A DNA stretch of 41,122 nucleotides from Ruminococcus sp. (GTDB lineage Bacteria; Bacillota; Clostridia; Oscillospirales; Ruminococcaceae), in the NCBI GenBank assembly GCA_017521805.1, contig JAFXDK010000052.1:1-41122 (forward strand), read 5' to 3'. This document shows, piece after piece, positions 32,873 through 40,233 of this stretch; the first letter of the stretch is position 1, and each line of letters starts with the position of its first letter. Made by a program: the position numbers and the translations under genes. The notes under the pieces are model-generated. The model ran no database searches and was not told the DNA's origin. It saw only the letters and a list, made by a program, of their open reading frames with translations.

Positions 32873-33002
32873 AAAAAAGCCCCACAGATATAGCGGGGCA
32901 TAAATTCTCAGCATACTCCGACGACTGACAGAAAAAATGACTTCACTTTCAGAAAATCAGAAATTGTGTAATGCCGATAACGGAATAAATCCCGCTGCCC
33001 GC
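32873..33002 (-). promoter_or_regulatory. Leader with intrinsic terminator before the TM1266-hydG operon (candidate RNA switch)
   Basis: The transcript starts near 33002. About 105 bases later it reaches a hairpin, GCCCCGC (32899-32893) with GUGGGGC (32885-32879), 7 bp with a 7-nt loop and followed by six U, that is, a complete terminator in front of the first gene. The 5' part of the leader holds GCGGGCA (about 33001-32995), which can pair with UGCCCCGC of the terminator's own 5' arm (one bulge) and so could form an antiterminator. I recognise no known riboswitch or T-box signature in it. Confidence 0.6.
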
Positions 33003-33008
33003 ACTTAC

Positions 33009-33037
33009 ATTATATCACTTTGTTAAACCTGTGTCAA
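33009..33037 (-). promoter_or_regulatory. Sigma-A promoter of the TM1266-hydG operon
   Basis: Minus strand: TTGACA (33037-33032), 17 bp, TATAAT (33014-33009). Confidence 0.88.
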
Positions 33038-33131
33038 ATAAAAAAGTTATACAAAACTAACATTTTGCAATCATAACAAAATATACATAATTAAGTCACA
33101 AAAATTTTATATTAATCATTATTCTTCCCTC

Positions 33132-33160
33132 TTGAAATTCTTACAAAAAACTGCTATAAT
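33132..33160 (+). promoter_or_regulatory. Sigma-A promoter of the OPT-PqqD operon
   Basis: TTGAAA (33132-33137), 17 bp, TATAAT (33155-33160). A 60-aa frame that begins at 33132 starts inside this promoter and is not a gene. Confidence 0.75.
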
Positions 33161-33166
33161 TATAAG

Positions 33167-33428
33167 GTATTATATGCTGTTATGGTCGACGCAGAGTATT
33201 AAAACGTTGTTTAACTGCGCAAAATTTCCGAATTATTGCCAGAAATACGGAACTTGTGTCGCTTTCGCCGATAACGGACAACCATTTACGACCAAAAGCA
33301 GTACCGCATTTTGAAACTGTATTATAATTATCTGCACAATTATTACTACACTTTCAAACAAAAAACAAGCTTATAATTACGTCAAACTGAATCAGGACGT
33401 AAAATCACAAAGCAGATTGGAGACGATG
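33167..33428 (+). promoter_or_regulatory. Long structured 5' leader of the OPT transporter gene
   Basis: About 260 untranslated bases. Visible hairpins: CGCAG...CTGCG (about 33190-33219) enclosing TTAAAAC/GTTTAA; TTCCG...CGGAA (about 33227-33253); and a perfect 7-bp stem TTACGTC/GACGTAA (33377-33402) just before the ribosome site. No convincing ORF and no T-run terminator was found. It may be a cis-regulatory RNA. Confidence 0.45.
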
Positions 33429-35375
33429 ATGGAAAACAAAACAAAAGAATTCAAACCCTACATACCCGCGGATAAGGTAACTCCCGAACTTACCTTTACT
33501 TCAATATTAATGGGTATACTTCTCGCCATTATTTTCGGCGCGGCAAACGCTTATTTGGGATTAAGAGTTGGTATGACCGTTTCAGCATCTATTCCTGCGG
33601 CAGTTATTGCCATGGGCGTTATCAGAGTTCTTCTCAAAAGAAACTCAATTCTCGAAAGCAACCTTGTCCAGACTATTGGCTCAGCAGGTGAATCCCTTGC
33701 GGCAGGTACTATATTCACGCTTCCTGCTCTTTTCCTCTGGGCAAAGGACGGTGTTACGGACAAGCCGGGAATCATTGAAATTACACTTATTTCTCTTATC
33801 GGCGGACTTCTTGGTATATTTTTCATGGTTCCCCTCAGAAATGCTCTTATCGTAAAAGAGCATGGAACGCTCCCCTATCCCGAGGGTACAGCATGTGCTG
33901 AAATCCTCCTTGCAGGCGAAAACGGCGGCGCAAGCGCTTCAACCGTATTTGCAGGCATGGGATTTGCAGCTATATTCAAGCTTATAATTGACGGATTAAA
34001 GGCTGTACCAGGCGAAGTTGCTTTCAGAGTTAAAGGTTTTGCCGGTGAAATCGGTACTCAGATATATCCTGCTGTAATGAGCGTAGGTTATATCTGCGGA
34101 TTCAGAATTTCCTCCTACATGTTCTCAGGCGGTGTTCTCAGCTGGCTTGTACTTATTCCCCTTATCGTTCTTTTCGGCGAGAACGTTGTTATGTACCCCA
34201 GCACAGAAGCTTCTATCGGCGAAATTTTCGCGGCAGAGGGCGCTTCTGGTATTTGGAGCAACTATGTACGCTATATCGGCGCAGGAGCTCTTGCAGCAGG
34301 CGGTATTATCAGCCTTGTAAAGTCACTTCCCCTTATCATCCGCACATTCAGAGACGCTATCAAGAGTATGGGCGATAAATCAGGTGTAAAGTCCAATGAC
34401 AGAACATCTCAGGATATCAATATAAAGGTAGTTATCGGTGCTATCGTTATACTCACACTTCTTGTATGGCTTATCCCCGCAATTCCCGTTACACTTCTCG
34501 GTGCATTTATTATCGTAGTATTCGGCTTCTTCTTCGCAACAGTTTCTTCAAGAATGGTTGGCCTTGTAGGAAGCAGTAACAACCCTGTTTCAGGTATGGC
34601 TATTGCTACCCTCCTTCTTTCTACACTTATACTTAAAATTACAGGTCAGAGCGGCGCAACAGGCATGACAGCTGCAATCGCTATCGGTTCTGTTATCTGC
34701 ATCGTTGCTGCTATTGCAGGTGATACATCTCAGGACCTCAAAACAGGCTATATTCTTGGTTCTACACCTAAGAAACAGCAATACGGCGAAATCATCGGTG
34801 TTGTTGCAGCTGCTCTCACTATCGGTGCTACTCTTTATCTTCTTGACAACGAAATGGGCTTCGGTTCAAGCGACCTCCCTGCTCCTCAGGCAACTCTTAT
34901 GAAGATGATTGTTGAGGGTGTTATGAGCGCTGATCTCCCATGGAATCTTGTATTCATCGGTGTGTTCATCGCAGTACTCATTGAAGTTATCGGCATTCCC
35001 GTTCTTCCTTTCGCTATCGGTGTTTATCTCCCAGTTCATCTTAACGCTTGTATTATGGTAGGCGGCATTATCCGCCTTATCTTCGACAAGATGAAAACTG
35101 ATAAAATTGGCGAACAGCGCAAAAAGGACATTATCAACGACGGTATCCTTTTCAGCTCAGGCATGATTGCAGGTGAGGGTCTTGTAGGCGTTCTCATTGC
35201 TCTTCTTGCTGTATTTGAAATCGATAAGGTTATCGATATTTCAGGTATGATAAATCTTCCCGAATGGGCTTCAACAGCTTCAAGCCTTGTATTGTTCGCA
35301 CTTATCATACTCTCACTTCTGAAATTTTCAATTTGGAAAAAGCCTGCAAAGGTGACTAAATCCAATGAAAAGTAA
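33429..35375 (+). CDS. OPT-family oligopeptide transporter
   Basis: 648 residues from ATG 33429. TTG 33417 and ATG 33426 are in frame, but TTGGAG gives proper spacing (6 bases) only to 33429. About 15 TMs. OPT-family features include PELTFTSILMGILLAI, then NAYLGLRVGMTVSASIPAAV near the N-terminus, AEILLAGE, and the GEGLVGV segment near the C-terminus. OPT proteins import oligopeptides or metal chelates with protons. Codon use suggests high expression. Its last 11 bases overlap a PqqD-like gene, so the two are translated together. Confidence 0.92.
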   Translation: MENKTKEFKPYIPADKVTPELTFTSILMGILLAIIFGAANAYLGLRVGMTVSASIPAAVIAMGVIRVLLKRNSILESNLVQTIGSAGESLAAGTIFTLPALFLWAKDGVTDKPGIIEITLISLIGGLLGIFFMVPLRNALIVKEHGTLPYPEGTACAEILLAGENGGASASTVFAGMGFAAIFKLIIDGLKAVPGEVAFRVKGFAGEIGTQIYPAVMSVGYICGFRISSYMFSGGVLSWLVLIPLIVLFGENVVMYPSTEASIGEIFAAEGASGIWSNYVRYIGAGALAAGGIISLVKSLPLIIRTFRDAIKSMGDKSGVKSNDRTSQDINIKVVIGAIVILTLLVWLIPAIPVTLLGAFIIVVFGFFFATVSSRMVGLVGSSNNPVSGMAIATLLLSTLILKITGQSGATGMTAAIAIGSVICIVAAIAGDTSQDLKTGYILGSTPKKQQYGEIIGVVAAALTIGATLYLLDNEMGFGSSDLPAPQATLMKMIVEGVMSADLPWNLVFIGVFIAVLIEVIGIPVLPFAIGVYLPVHLNACIMVGGIIRLIFDKMKTDKIGEQRKKDIINDGILFSSGMIAGEGLVGVLIALLAVFEIDKVIDISGMINLPEWASTASSLVLFALIILSLLKFSIWKKPAKVTKSNEK

Positions 35376-35733
35376 AAACAAAGGCGAAAATTTTGTTGAA
35401 AAAATTCCCGTTAAAAATCAGGAAATAAAATGGTCAGTTGAAGATGATGGACTTGTTACACTGCATATAGAAAATAAGGGAATTGCCAACAAAATCGCCC
35501 AGAAACTTATTAAAAAGCCGAAGATTTCTCATATTCATCTCGATGAAATGGGAAGCTTCATATGGCTTCAGATTGACGGAGAAAAAACTGTTTTTGACAT
35601 TGGTAAACCCGTAGAGGAACACTTCGGCGAAAAGGCTCTGCCCCTTTACGAAAGACTTTCAATGTTCATACGAACACTTGAAACCAACAATTTTATCACC
35701 TGCAAATCAGCAGAAACTCCGCCTGACAAATAA
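35365..35733 (+). CDS. PqqD-like (RRE-type) protein coupled to the OPT transporter
   Basis: 122 residues. The segment IHLDEMGSFIWLQIDGEKTVFDIGKPVEEHFG (read as two parts: LDEMGSFIWLQIDGEKT and VFDIGKPVEEHFG) matches the PqqD winged-helix pattern (LN..G..IW..idG..t...i...l...f). PqqD domains act as RiPP recognition elements that bind precursor peptides. Here no precursor peptide or radical SAM enzyme is nearby. A basic N-terminal region of about 30 residues (KGIANKIAQKLIKKPKIS follows at about 38-55) extends beyond classical PqqD (about 90 aa). It overlaps the OPT gene by 11 bases without a strong ribosome site of its own. Confidence 0.8.
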   Translation: MKSKNKGENFVEKIPVKNQEIKWSVEDDGLVTLHIENKGIANKIAQKLIKKPKISHIHLDEMGSFIWLQIDGEKTVFDIGKPVEEHFGEKALPLYERLSMFIRTLETNNFITCKSAETPPDK

Positions 35734-35747
35734 TTAACGTTATACTT

Positions 35748-35767
35748 TTCTGTCAATGACGACAGAA
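35748..35767 (+). terminator. Hairpin between the PqqD-like gene and guaA
   Basis: TTCTGTC-AATGAC-GACAGAA is a perfect 7-bp stem, 15 bases after the stop at 35733. There is no T tract after it, so it may be an mRNA 3'-end stabiliser or a weak terminator. No clear guaA promoter was found; TATATAT at 35772 is the only -10-like run. Confidence 0.4.
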
Positions 35768-35817
35768 TCGGTATATATATCCCGGCTTCATTCTTCGCCG
35801 TTAAAGGAGGAAATATT

Positions 35818-36798
35818 ATGGATTCAAACAAAAGACCAGAAACAATGGCACGTATCACTACGCCTGAACTGGCTTCCGCGTTCATAGATGAACAGGTTGC
35901 CGCTATCAGAGCTCAGGTAGGCGATAAAAAGGTTCTGCTCGCTCTATCAGGAGGCGTTGACAGCTCTGTTGTTGCGGCTCTGCTTATCAAGGCTATCGGC
36001 AAGCAGCTGGTGTGCGTCCACGTTAATCATGGACTTATGCGTAAGGGAGAAAGTGAGCAGGTTATTGAAGTATTCAAGAATCAGCTTGACGCTAACCTTA
36101 TTTACATCGACGCTACTGACCGTTTCCTCGATCTTCTCGCGGGTGTTGAGGCTCCCGAAAAAAAGCGTAAAATTATCGGCGGCGAATTTATTAAGGTATT
36201 CGATGAGGAAGCAAGCAAACTTGAGGGCATCTCTTTCCTCGCACAAGGTACTATTTATCCCGACATTCTCGAGAGCGACGGCGTAAAGGCTCACCACAAT
36301 GTTGGAGGTCTCCCTGAGGATATGCAGTTTGAACTGGTTGAACCTATCAAGCTCCTTTACAAAGATGAAGTCCGCGTTGTTGGTAAGGCTCTTGGCCTCC
36401 CTGCTGAAATGGTTGACCGTCAGCCATTCCCAGGTCCAGGTCTTGGTGTAAGATGTCTCGGCGCTATTACTCGTGACCGTCTTAACGCTCTCCGCGAAGC
36501 TGATGCTATCCTCCGCGAAGAATTCGACATCGCAGGTCTTAATCAGACTGTTTGGCAGTACTTCATCGCTGTTCCCGATATGAAGAGCGTTGGTGTAAAG
36601 AACGACAAGAGATATGAGGGTTGGCCCGCTATTATCCGAGCTGTCAATACTACTGACGCTATGTCTGCTACTATAGAGGAAATCCCCTACGCGCTCCTCC
36701 ACAAGATTACTTCTCGTATCACTGCCGAAGTTGAGGGTATTAACCGTGTTCTCTATGACCTCACTCCTAAGCCTGTTGGCACTATTGAGTGGGAATAA
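35818..36798 (+). CDS. guaA: GMP synthase, ATP-pyrophosphatase/dimerisation part only
   Basis: 326 residues. Converts XMP to GMP using ATP and ammonia. Present: the PP-loop LALSGGVDSS (42-51), the HGLMRKGE block, GTIYPDILES, then RQPFPGPGLGVRC and the C-terminal dimerisation domain ending TPKPVGTIEWE. Absent: the N-terminal class I glutaminase (about 190 residues) of standard 510-525-aa GuaA. This is the architecture of the archaeal-type subunit B (GuaAb), so either a separate glutaminase is encoded elsewhere or ammonia is used directly. AAAGGAGG precedes ATG 35818. Codon use, especially after 36300, is that of a highly expressed gene. An integrative element begins just beyond its stop. Confidence 0.93.
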   Translation: MDSNKRPETMARITTPELASAFIDEQVAAIRAQVGDKKVLLALSGGVDSSVVAALLIKAIGKQLVCVHVNHGLMRKGESEQVIEVFKNQLDANLIYIDATDRFLDLLAGVEAPEKKRKIIGGEFIKVFDEEASKLEGISFLAQGTIYPDILESDGVKAHHNVGGLPEDMQFELVEPIKLLYKDEVRVVGKALGLPAEMVDRQPFPGPGLGVRCLGAITRDRLNALREADAILREEFDIAGLNQTVWQYFIAVPDMKSVGVKNDKRYEGWPAIIRAVNTTDAMSATIEEIPYALLHKITSRITAEVEGINRVLYDLTPKPVGTIEWE

Positions 36799-36856
36799 TA
36801 ACAGACCCCACACAAACGGCTTAACCACGCTGTTTTCTGTTATTAGGGCAGAAAAA

Positions 36857-36878
36857 TGGCAACGTTTTGGCAACATTT
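36857..36878. repeat. TGGCAAC direct repeats, possible integrase arm sites
   Basis: TGGCAACGTTT and TGGCAACATTT are adjacent 11-bp direct repeats (36857 and 36868), 59 bases after the guaA stop. Also here, AATAACAG (36797-36804) and CTGTTATT (36837-36844) are inverted. Short direct repeats near an att site are typical arm-type integrase sites; binding is inferred. Confidence 0.4.
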
Positions 36879-36895
36879 GAATTATTCTAAAAATT

Positions 36896-36933
36896 AAGAG
36901 CTATCTGATTTTGATAATCGGATAGCTCTTTTG
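36896..36933. terminator. Bidirectional terminator between guaA and the element's minus-strand operon
   Basis: AAGAGCTATC pairs with GATAGCTCTT, with T-rich DNA on the plus side and A-rich on the other. Confidence 0.8.
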
Positions 36934-36955
36934 CTTTGTGTATAAATAAGAGTAA

Positions 36956-37774
36956 TTACTGTATTCTGTCTCGCCCTTTATAAATTCGACCAGTATGATT
37001 CGATGTAATATGTTGTTTAACAATTTCTATTTCACGAATATACTCTTTCTTTGCTTCATCAGACAATTCTTTGAGTTGTCCTGTAGGTTTACTTTCAGAA
37101 ATAATCGCTAACGCATTGTAAAGTTCAATAAATTCATCATAATTCTTATTCAAAGAATACAATGTAGAATTATTAAATAAAGAGTCAGTAGATCCTAGTA
37201 AATTTCGAGTTAGCCCATTTAGCTTTAGCTTTGTAAGCAATATTGCAATTTCCTCATTGCATTGAAATAGTATAGGTGCGTTTAGACAGTCTTGTAAGTC
37301 TTTCTCTAAATTTAAATAAGCTTTTGCGAATTCCTCTCTTAAATTGATAAAAGAACGATTCGCATATCCTTCGCTCGGGTCTGTATAGTAAATAGTTTCC
37401 ATCGAATATTGAATCTTATCATCGTTAATGGTTGCGAAACTTTTAAGCTGAGGAAAAAAGAGCTCAATGGTTGAAAATGTCTTTTTTAAATACGGTCGCA
37501 AAATAGTTAAAGCTTTTTGCTCTTGGTATTTTTTGTGTTTTATATCATACACTCGCATAATCCAAGCAATAAAAAATGCAGATGCCAAACTTGCAAACAC
37601 ACCACACATACCAAGAACAAACCCATGTTTGGGTGTGCCTACATCCTCTGCAAAGCAAATTACAAATAGAATTATGAAAATTAATGTAGTAACTGCTGTT
37701 GCTACAGCAAGAAATATATTCATCCCATCCCAAATGGTAACTGTAAAATTTATGTTTTGTTTTTTCTTCATCAC
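36956..37774 (-). CDS. Element-borne membrane protein with two N-terminal TMs
   Basis: 272 residues. GTG 37774 has GGAGG 8 bases before it; ATG 37771 is the next codon and equally possible. TM1 is about 18-42 and TM2 about 51-70, followed by a roughly 200-residue cytoplasmic, helix-rich domain. AT-rich and low in codon bias compared with its neighbours, as expected for transferred DNA. It follows the XRE repressor by 3 bases and is co-transcribed. I do not recognise the family. A two-TM plus cytoplasmic domain plan is seen in surface exclusion, abortive infection and SLATT-type effectors, but none can be claimed. Confidence 0.7.
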   Translation of the reverse strand: MMKKKQNINFTVTIWDGMNIFLAVATAVTTLIFIILFVICFAEDVGTPKHGFVLGMCGVFASLASAFFIAWIMRVYDIKHKKYQEQKALTILRPYLKKTFSTIELFFPQLKSFATINDDKIQYSMETIYYTDPSEGYANRSFINLREEFAKAYLNLEKDLQDCLNAPILFQCNEEIAILLTKLKLNGLTRNLLGSTDSLFNNSTLYSLNKNYDEFIELYNALAIISESKPTGQLKELSDEAKKEYIREIEIVKQHITSNHTGRIYKGRDRIQ

Positions 37775-37777
37775 AAC

Positions 37778-38308
37778 TTATTCCTCCGTTATTTTTTCGA
37801 GAGTTTCAACGAGCATATCACTCAACTCTTGCGACACACCAATCTTATGCCATTCACCGGAAGTATCAAGCTCAGGATAGTGATAACGCCAGCGGTCATA
37901 TTCCTCTTTTGTGATTTCTTCATTTCGGAACTTATCAGCTTCTTTCTGCCACGCTGTAAAGAGCTTTACCATTTGCGGATATTCCATTCCGCTATTCTTA
38001 TCAAGTCGGATACACACCTCATCATTGAGTGTATCAATACGGAAACCATATAAATCCTCAAGAGCAAAGAGCGTGTGCATAAGTCCGATATAGCTCTCTA
38101 TGTTCGGAACATCAAGCGCTGCAGGAGAAACGTCGAGAGTTTTCGCTATTTCCTTTGTCAGCTCTGCCTTTGGTGTTCTTGTTCCCGACTCATACTGTGC
38201 AAGTCTGATGTCTGCTGTTTTCTCTGGAAAGCCAACAGCCATACCGAGCCATTTCTGTGTCATTCCACGAAGATTGCGGATAAATCTAATTCTTTCGCCG
38301 ATAGCCAT
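37778..38308 (-). CDS. XRE-family repressor of the integrative element
   Basis: 176 residues. The N-terminal HTH_3 (about 5-62) reads RIRFIRNLRGMTQKWLGMAV with ADIRLAQYESGTRTPKAEL. The C-terminal region (about 70-170) is a helical domain common in regulators of Clostridia conjugative elements. CAGGAGTG precedes ATG 38308. It is divergent from excisionase-integrase, with TTAAAC-type operators covering both promoters, so it is the probable control switch of the element and autoregulated. Confidence 0.88.
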   Translation of the reverse strand: MAIGERIRFIRNLRGMTQKWLGMAVGFPEKTADIRLAQYESGTRTPKAELTKEIAKTLDVSPAALDVPNIESYIGLMHTLFALEDLYGFRIDTLNDEVCIRLDKNSGMEYPQMVKLFTAWQKEADKFRNEEITKEEYDRWRYHYPELDTSGEWHKIGVSQELSDMLVETLEKITEE

Positions 38309-38379
38309 ATTTTTTCACTCCTGTTTTGTTAATGGTCAGATGATAATGAAAATAATCACTTTATGCTCATTATAAGAAC

Positions 38380-38436
38380 CTGTCAAGCATCGGGTAGTAT
38401 TTTCTTCGAAAATCTCCACCCTCTCCTACTTGACAG
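38380..38436 (-). promoter_or_regulatory. Long three-segment hairpin in the repressor leader
   Basis: CTGTCAAG (38380-38387) pairs with CTTGACAG (38429-38436), GGGT (38392-38395) with ACCC (38418-38421) and ATTTTC (38399-38404) with GAAAAT (38408-38413). It lies in the roughly 155-base untranslated leader of the XRE gene and would fold in RNA or as a DNA cruciform. Function unknown; no T tract follows on either strand. Confidence 0.5.
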
Positions 38437-38469
38437 AACCTTGAAATGGGTGTAAATAATTTTAAACCC

Positions 38470-38599
38470 ATTATAGCATATATGTTTAAGATAGTCAAGA
38501 TAATTTAAACAAAAAAGTTTAAGGAATTTTCGAAAAGGGGTTGACATAAACAAATATGTTTAGTATAATAGGGATGCAGACTTAAACAAAATAGTTTAT
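38470..38599. promoter_or_regulatory. Divergent promoters and TAAAC-AAAnnn-GTTTA operator array
   Basis: Plus promoter: TTGACA (38541-38546), 17 bp, TATAAT (38564-38569). Minus promoter: TTGACT (38498-38493), 17 bp, TATAAT (38475-38470). Three 18-bp dyads share the pattern TAAACAAAnnnGTTTA: 38505-38522, 38546-38563 (filling the plus spacer) and 38582-38599. A half-site, GTTTAA (38484-38489), sits in the minus spacer. The XRE repressor at 37778 is the likely ligand, giving control of both directions. Confidence 0.85.
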
Positions 38600-38621
38600 A
38601 TAGCAGAAAGGAGGGTTGCGA

Positions 38622-38825
38622 ATGAGCAATAACACTTTTATGAAAGTGGAGGAGGTTGCAGAGATTCTCGGAATTTCAAAATCCTACGCTTACAAAATTG
38701 TTCAGAAGCTCAACGATGAGCTGAAAGAAAAAGGCTTCCTGACAATTTCAGGACGTGTAAACAAGAAGTATTTTATGGAAAGAGTGTACTACGGTACACC
38801 TGACAGCACAGAAAGGAATGATTAA
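38622..38825 (+). CDS. Excisionase-like HTH protein
   Basis: 67 residues from ATG 38622 (AAGGAGGG 7 bases before; TTG 38616 is in frame but too close). A MerR/HTH_17-type winged helix: FMKVEEVAEILGISKSYAYK, then IVQKLNDELKEKGF, then a basic end. Small proteins of this kind next to an integrase act as recombination directionality factors. Its stop is immediately followed by the integrase ATG (TAAATG). Confidence 0.85.
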   Translation: MSNNTFMKVEEVAEILGISKSYAYKIVQKLNDELKEKGFLTISGRVNKKYFMERVYYGTPDSTERND

Positions 38826-39917
38826 ATGTCAGTTTACAAGGACGGAAAAACAAATACTTGGCGTGTAATATACCGCTACACAGACTGGAAAGGAGAGAAA
38901 AAGCAAACGCAGAAGCGTGGTTTTCAGACCAAACGAGAAGCACAGGCCTGGGAGCGTGAGCAGCTTAACAAAATAGCAGGCGACCTTGATATGAACTTTG
39001 CAAGCTTCATTGAAACCTATTCTGCTGATATGAAAAGCAGAATCAAGGAAAACACCTGGCACACTAAAGAGCATATTATCCGCACGAAAATCCTGCCCTA
39101 TTTTTCAAGCCGACCTATCAATGAAATTCAGCCGAAAGATATTATTGCTTGGCAGAATGAAATGATAAACTCGCTTGATAATCACGGCAAGCCTTACTCT
39201 CCTGTGTATCTGAAAACACTACACAATCAGCTATCGGCAATCTTCAACCACGCTGTCAAGTTCTATGGCTTATCTTCAAATCCTGCCGCAAAGGTCGGTA
39301 ATATGGGTAAAGCAAAATCAAAGGAAATGCAGTTCTGGACGCAAGATGAATACAAGAAATTTTCCTATGAAATGATGGACAAACCTGTTTCATTCTATGC
39401 CTTTGAAATGCTTTACTGGTGCGGTATCCGAGAGGGCGAACTGTTGGCATTAACACCTGCTGATTTCGACTTTGAGCGTGGCACTGTATCAATCACGAAA
39501 TCCTATCAACGAATTGAACGCCGTGATGTTATCACAGACCCTAAAACAGCAAAGAGCAATCGAGTTATAAAAATGCCAGATTTTCTTGTTGAGGAAATTC
39601 AGGAATATATCTCGCAGCTTTATGGAATTAAAGGCACTGACAGGCTTTTTGAGATTACAAAAAGCTACCTCAAGCGTGAAATGGAACGTGGGTCAAAAGC
39701 GGCTGGCGTAAAGAAAATCCGTATCCACGATTTACGCCATTCTCATATTTCCCTTTTAATCGAAATGGGATTTTCGGCGGTTGCGATAGCTGACCGAGTA
39801 GGGCACGAAAGCATTGACATCACCTATCGTTACGCGCACCTCTTCCCCAGCACGCAAATCGAAATGGCAGACAAATTAAGTACAATCAGAAACGGAGGAA
39901 TTGAAAATGTCAGCTAA
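38826..39917 (+). CDS. int: Tyrosine recombinase (site-specific integrase)
   Basis: 363 residues. The N-terminal AP2-like arm-binding domain (about 1-45) reads YKDGKTNTWRVIYRYTDWKG. The core-binding SAM-like domain is about 58-160. The catalytic domain has R202 (CGIREGEL), H301-x-x-R304 (HDLRH), H327 (VGHES) and nucleophile Y336 (YRYAHL), so the full R-H-R-H-Y set is present and the enzyme should be active. It integrates and excises the element. Close in plan to phage and Tn916-type integrases. Confidence 0.95.
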   Translation: MSVYKDGKTNTWRVIYRYTDWKGEKKQTQKRGFQTKREAQAWEREQLNKIAGDLDMNFASFIETYSADMKSRIKENTWHTKEHIIRTKILPYFSSRPINEIQPKDIIAWQNEMINSLDNHGKPYSPVYLKTLHNQLSAIFNHAVKFYGLSSNPAAKVGNMGKAKSKEMQFWTQDEYKKFSYEMMDKPVSFYAFEMLYWCGIREGELLALTPADFDFERGTVSITKSYQRIERRDVITDPKTAKSNRVIKMPDFLVEEIQEYISQLYGIKGTDRLFEITKSYLKREMERGSKAAGVKKIRIHDLRHSHISLLIEMGFSAVAIADRVGHESIDITYRYAHLFPSTQIEMADKLSTIRNGGIENVS

Positions 39918-40233
39918 AAACGTAGACAAATACAACCGATTCAGAAGTATAACCGTAGGTTTTAGAGTATCACCCGAAGAATTCGACGAACTTAACCGTG
40001 CCGTTGCCTTGTCGGGACTCCCGAAACAAGAATACTGCTATCGCAAATGTATGAACCGTGATGTTGTCGTTCAGGGCAATCCGAGGGTTTACAAGCAACT
40101 GAAAATCAATCTTGAAATGGTGCTGTCGGAGCTGAAACGCATTGAAAATGGTGCAAAAATTAACGCCGAACTGCTTGAAACGATACGGCTCATCAACACC
40201 ACGCTCTATGGCTTGAAAGGAGAACGCGAATGA
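39907..40233 (+). CDS. MobC-like relaxosome accessory protein
   Basis: 108 residues from ATG 39907; the frame also opens at TTG 39901, but ACGGAGG gives the right spacing to 39907. It overlaps the integrase end by 11 bases. The ribbon-helix-helix-like start ITVGFRVSPEEFDELNRAVA and LPKQEYCYRKCMNR is typical of MobC/relaxosome proteins of Firmicutes mobilisable elements. The C-terminus is a coiled helix (about 60-105). It suggests a relaxase gene and oriT further right. Confidence 0.8.
   Translation: MSAKNVDKYNRFRSITVGFRVSPEEFDELNRAVALSGLPKQEYCYRKCMNRDVVVQGNPRVYKQLKINLEMVLSELKRIENGAKINAELLETIRLINTTLYGLKGERE

Noticed and set aside
33132-33314. 60-aa ORF before the OPT transporter
   Set aside because: Its TTG start is the -35 box of the promoter, and the internal ATG at 33174 has no ribosome site; the stretch is better read as an untranslated leader.
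35947-36876. 309-aa minus-strand ORF opposite guaA
   Set aside because: It is antisense to a highly biased, clearly conserved gene; long shadow frames arise from strong codon bias, and there is no ribosome site or recognisable domain.
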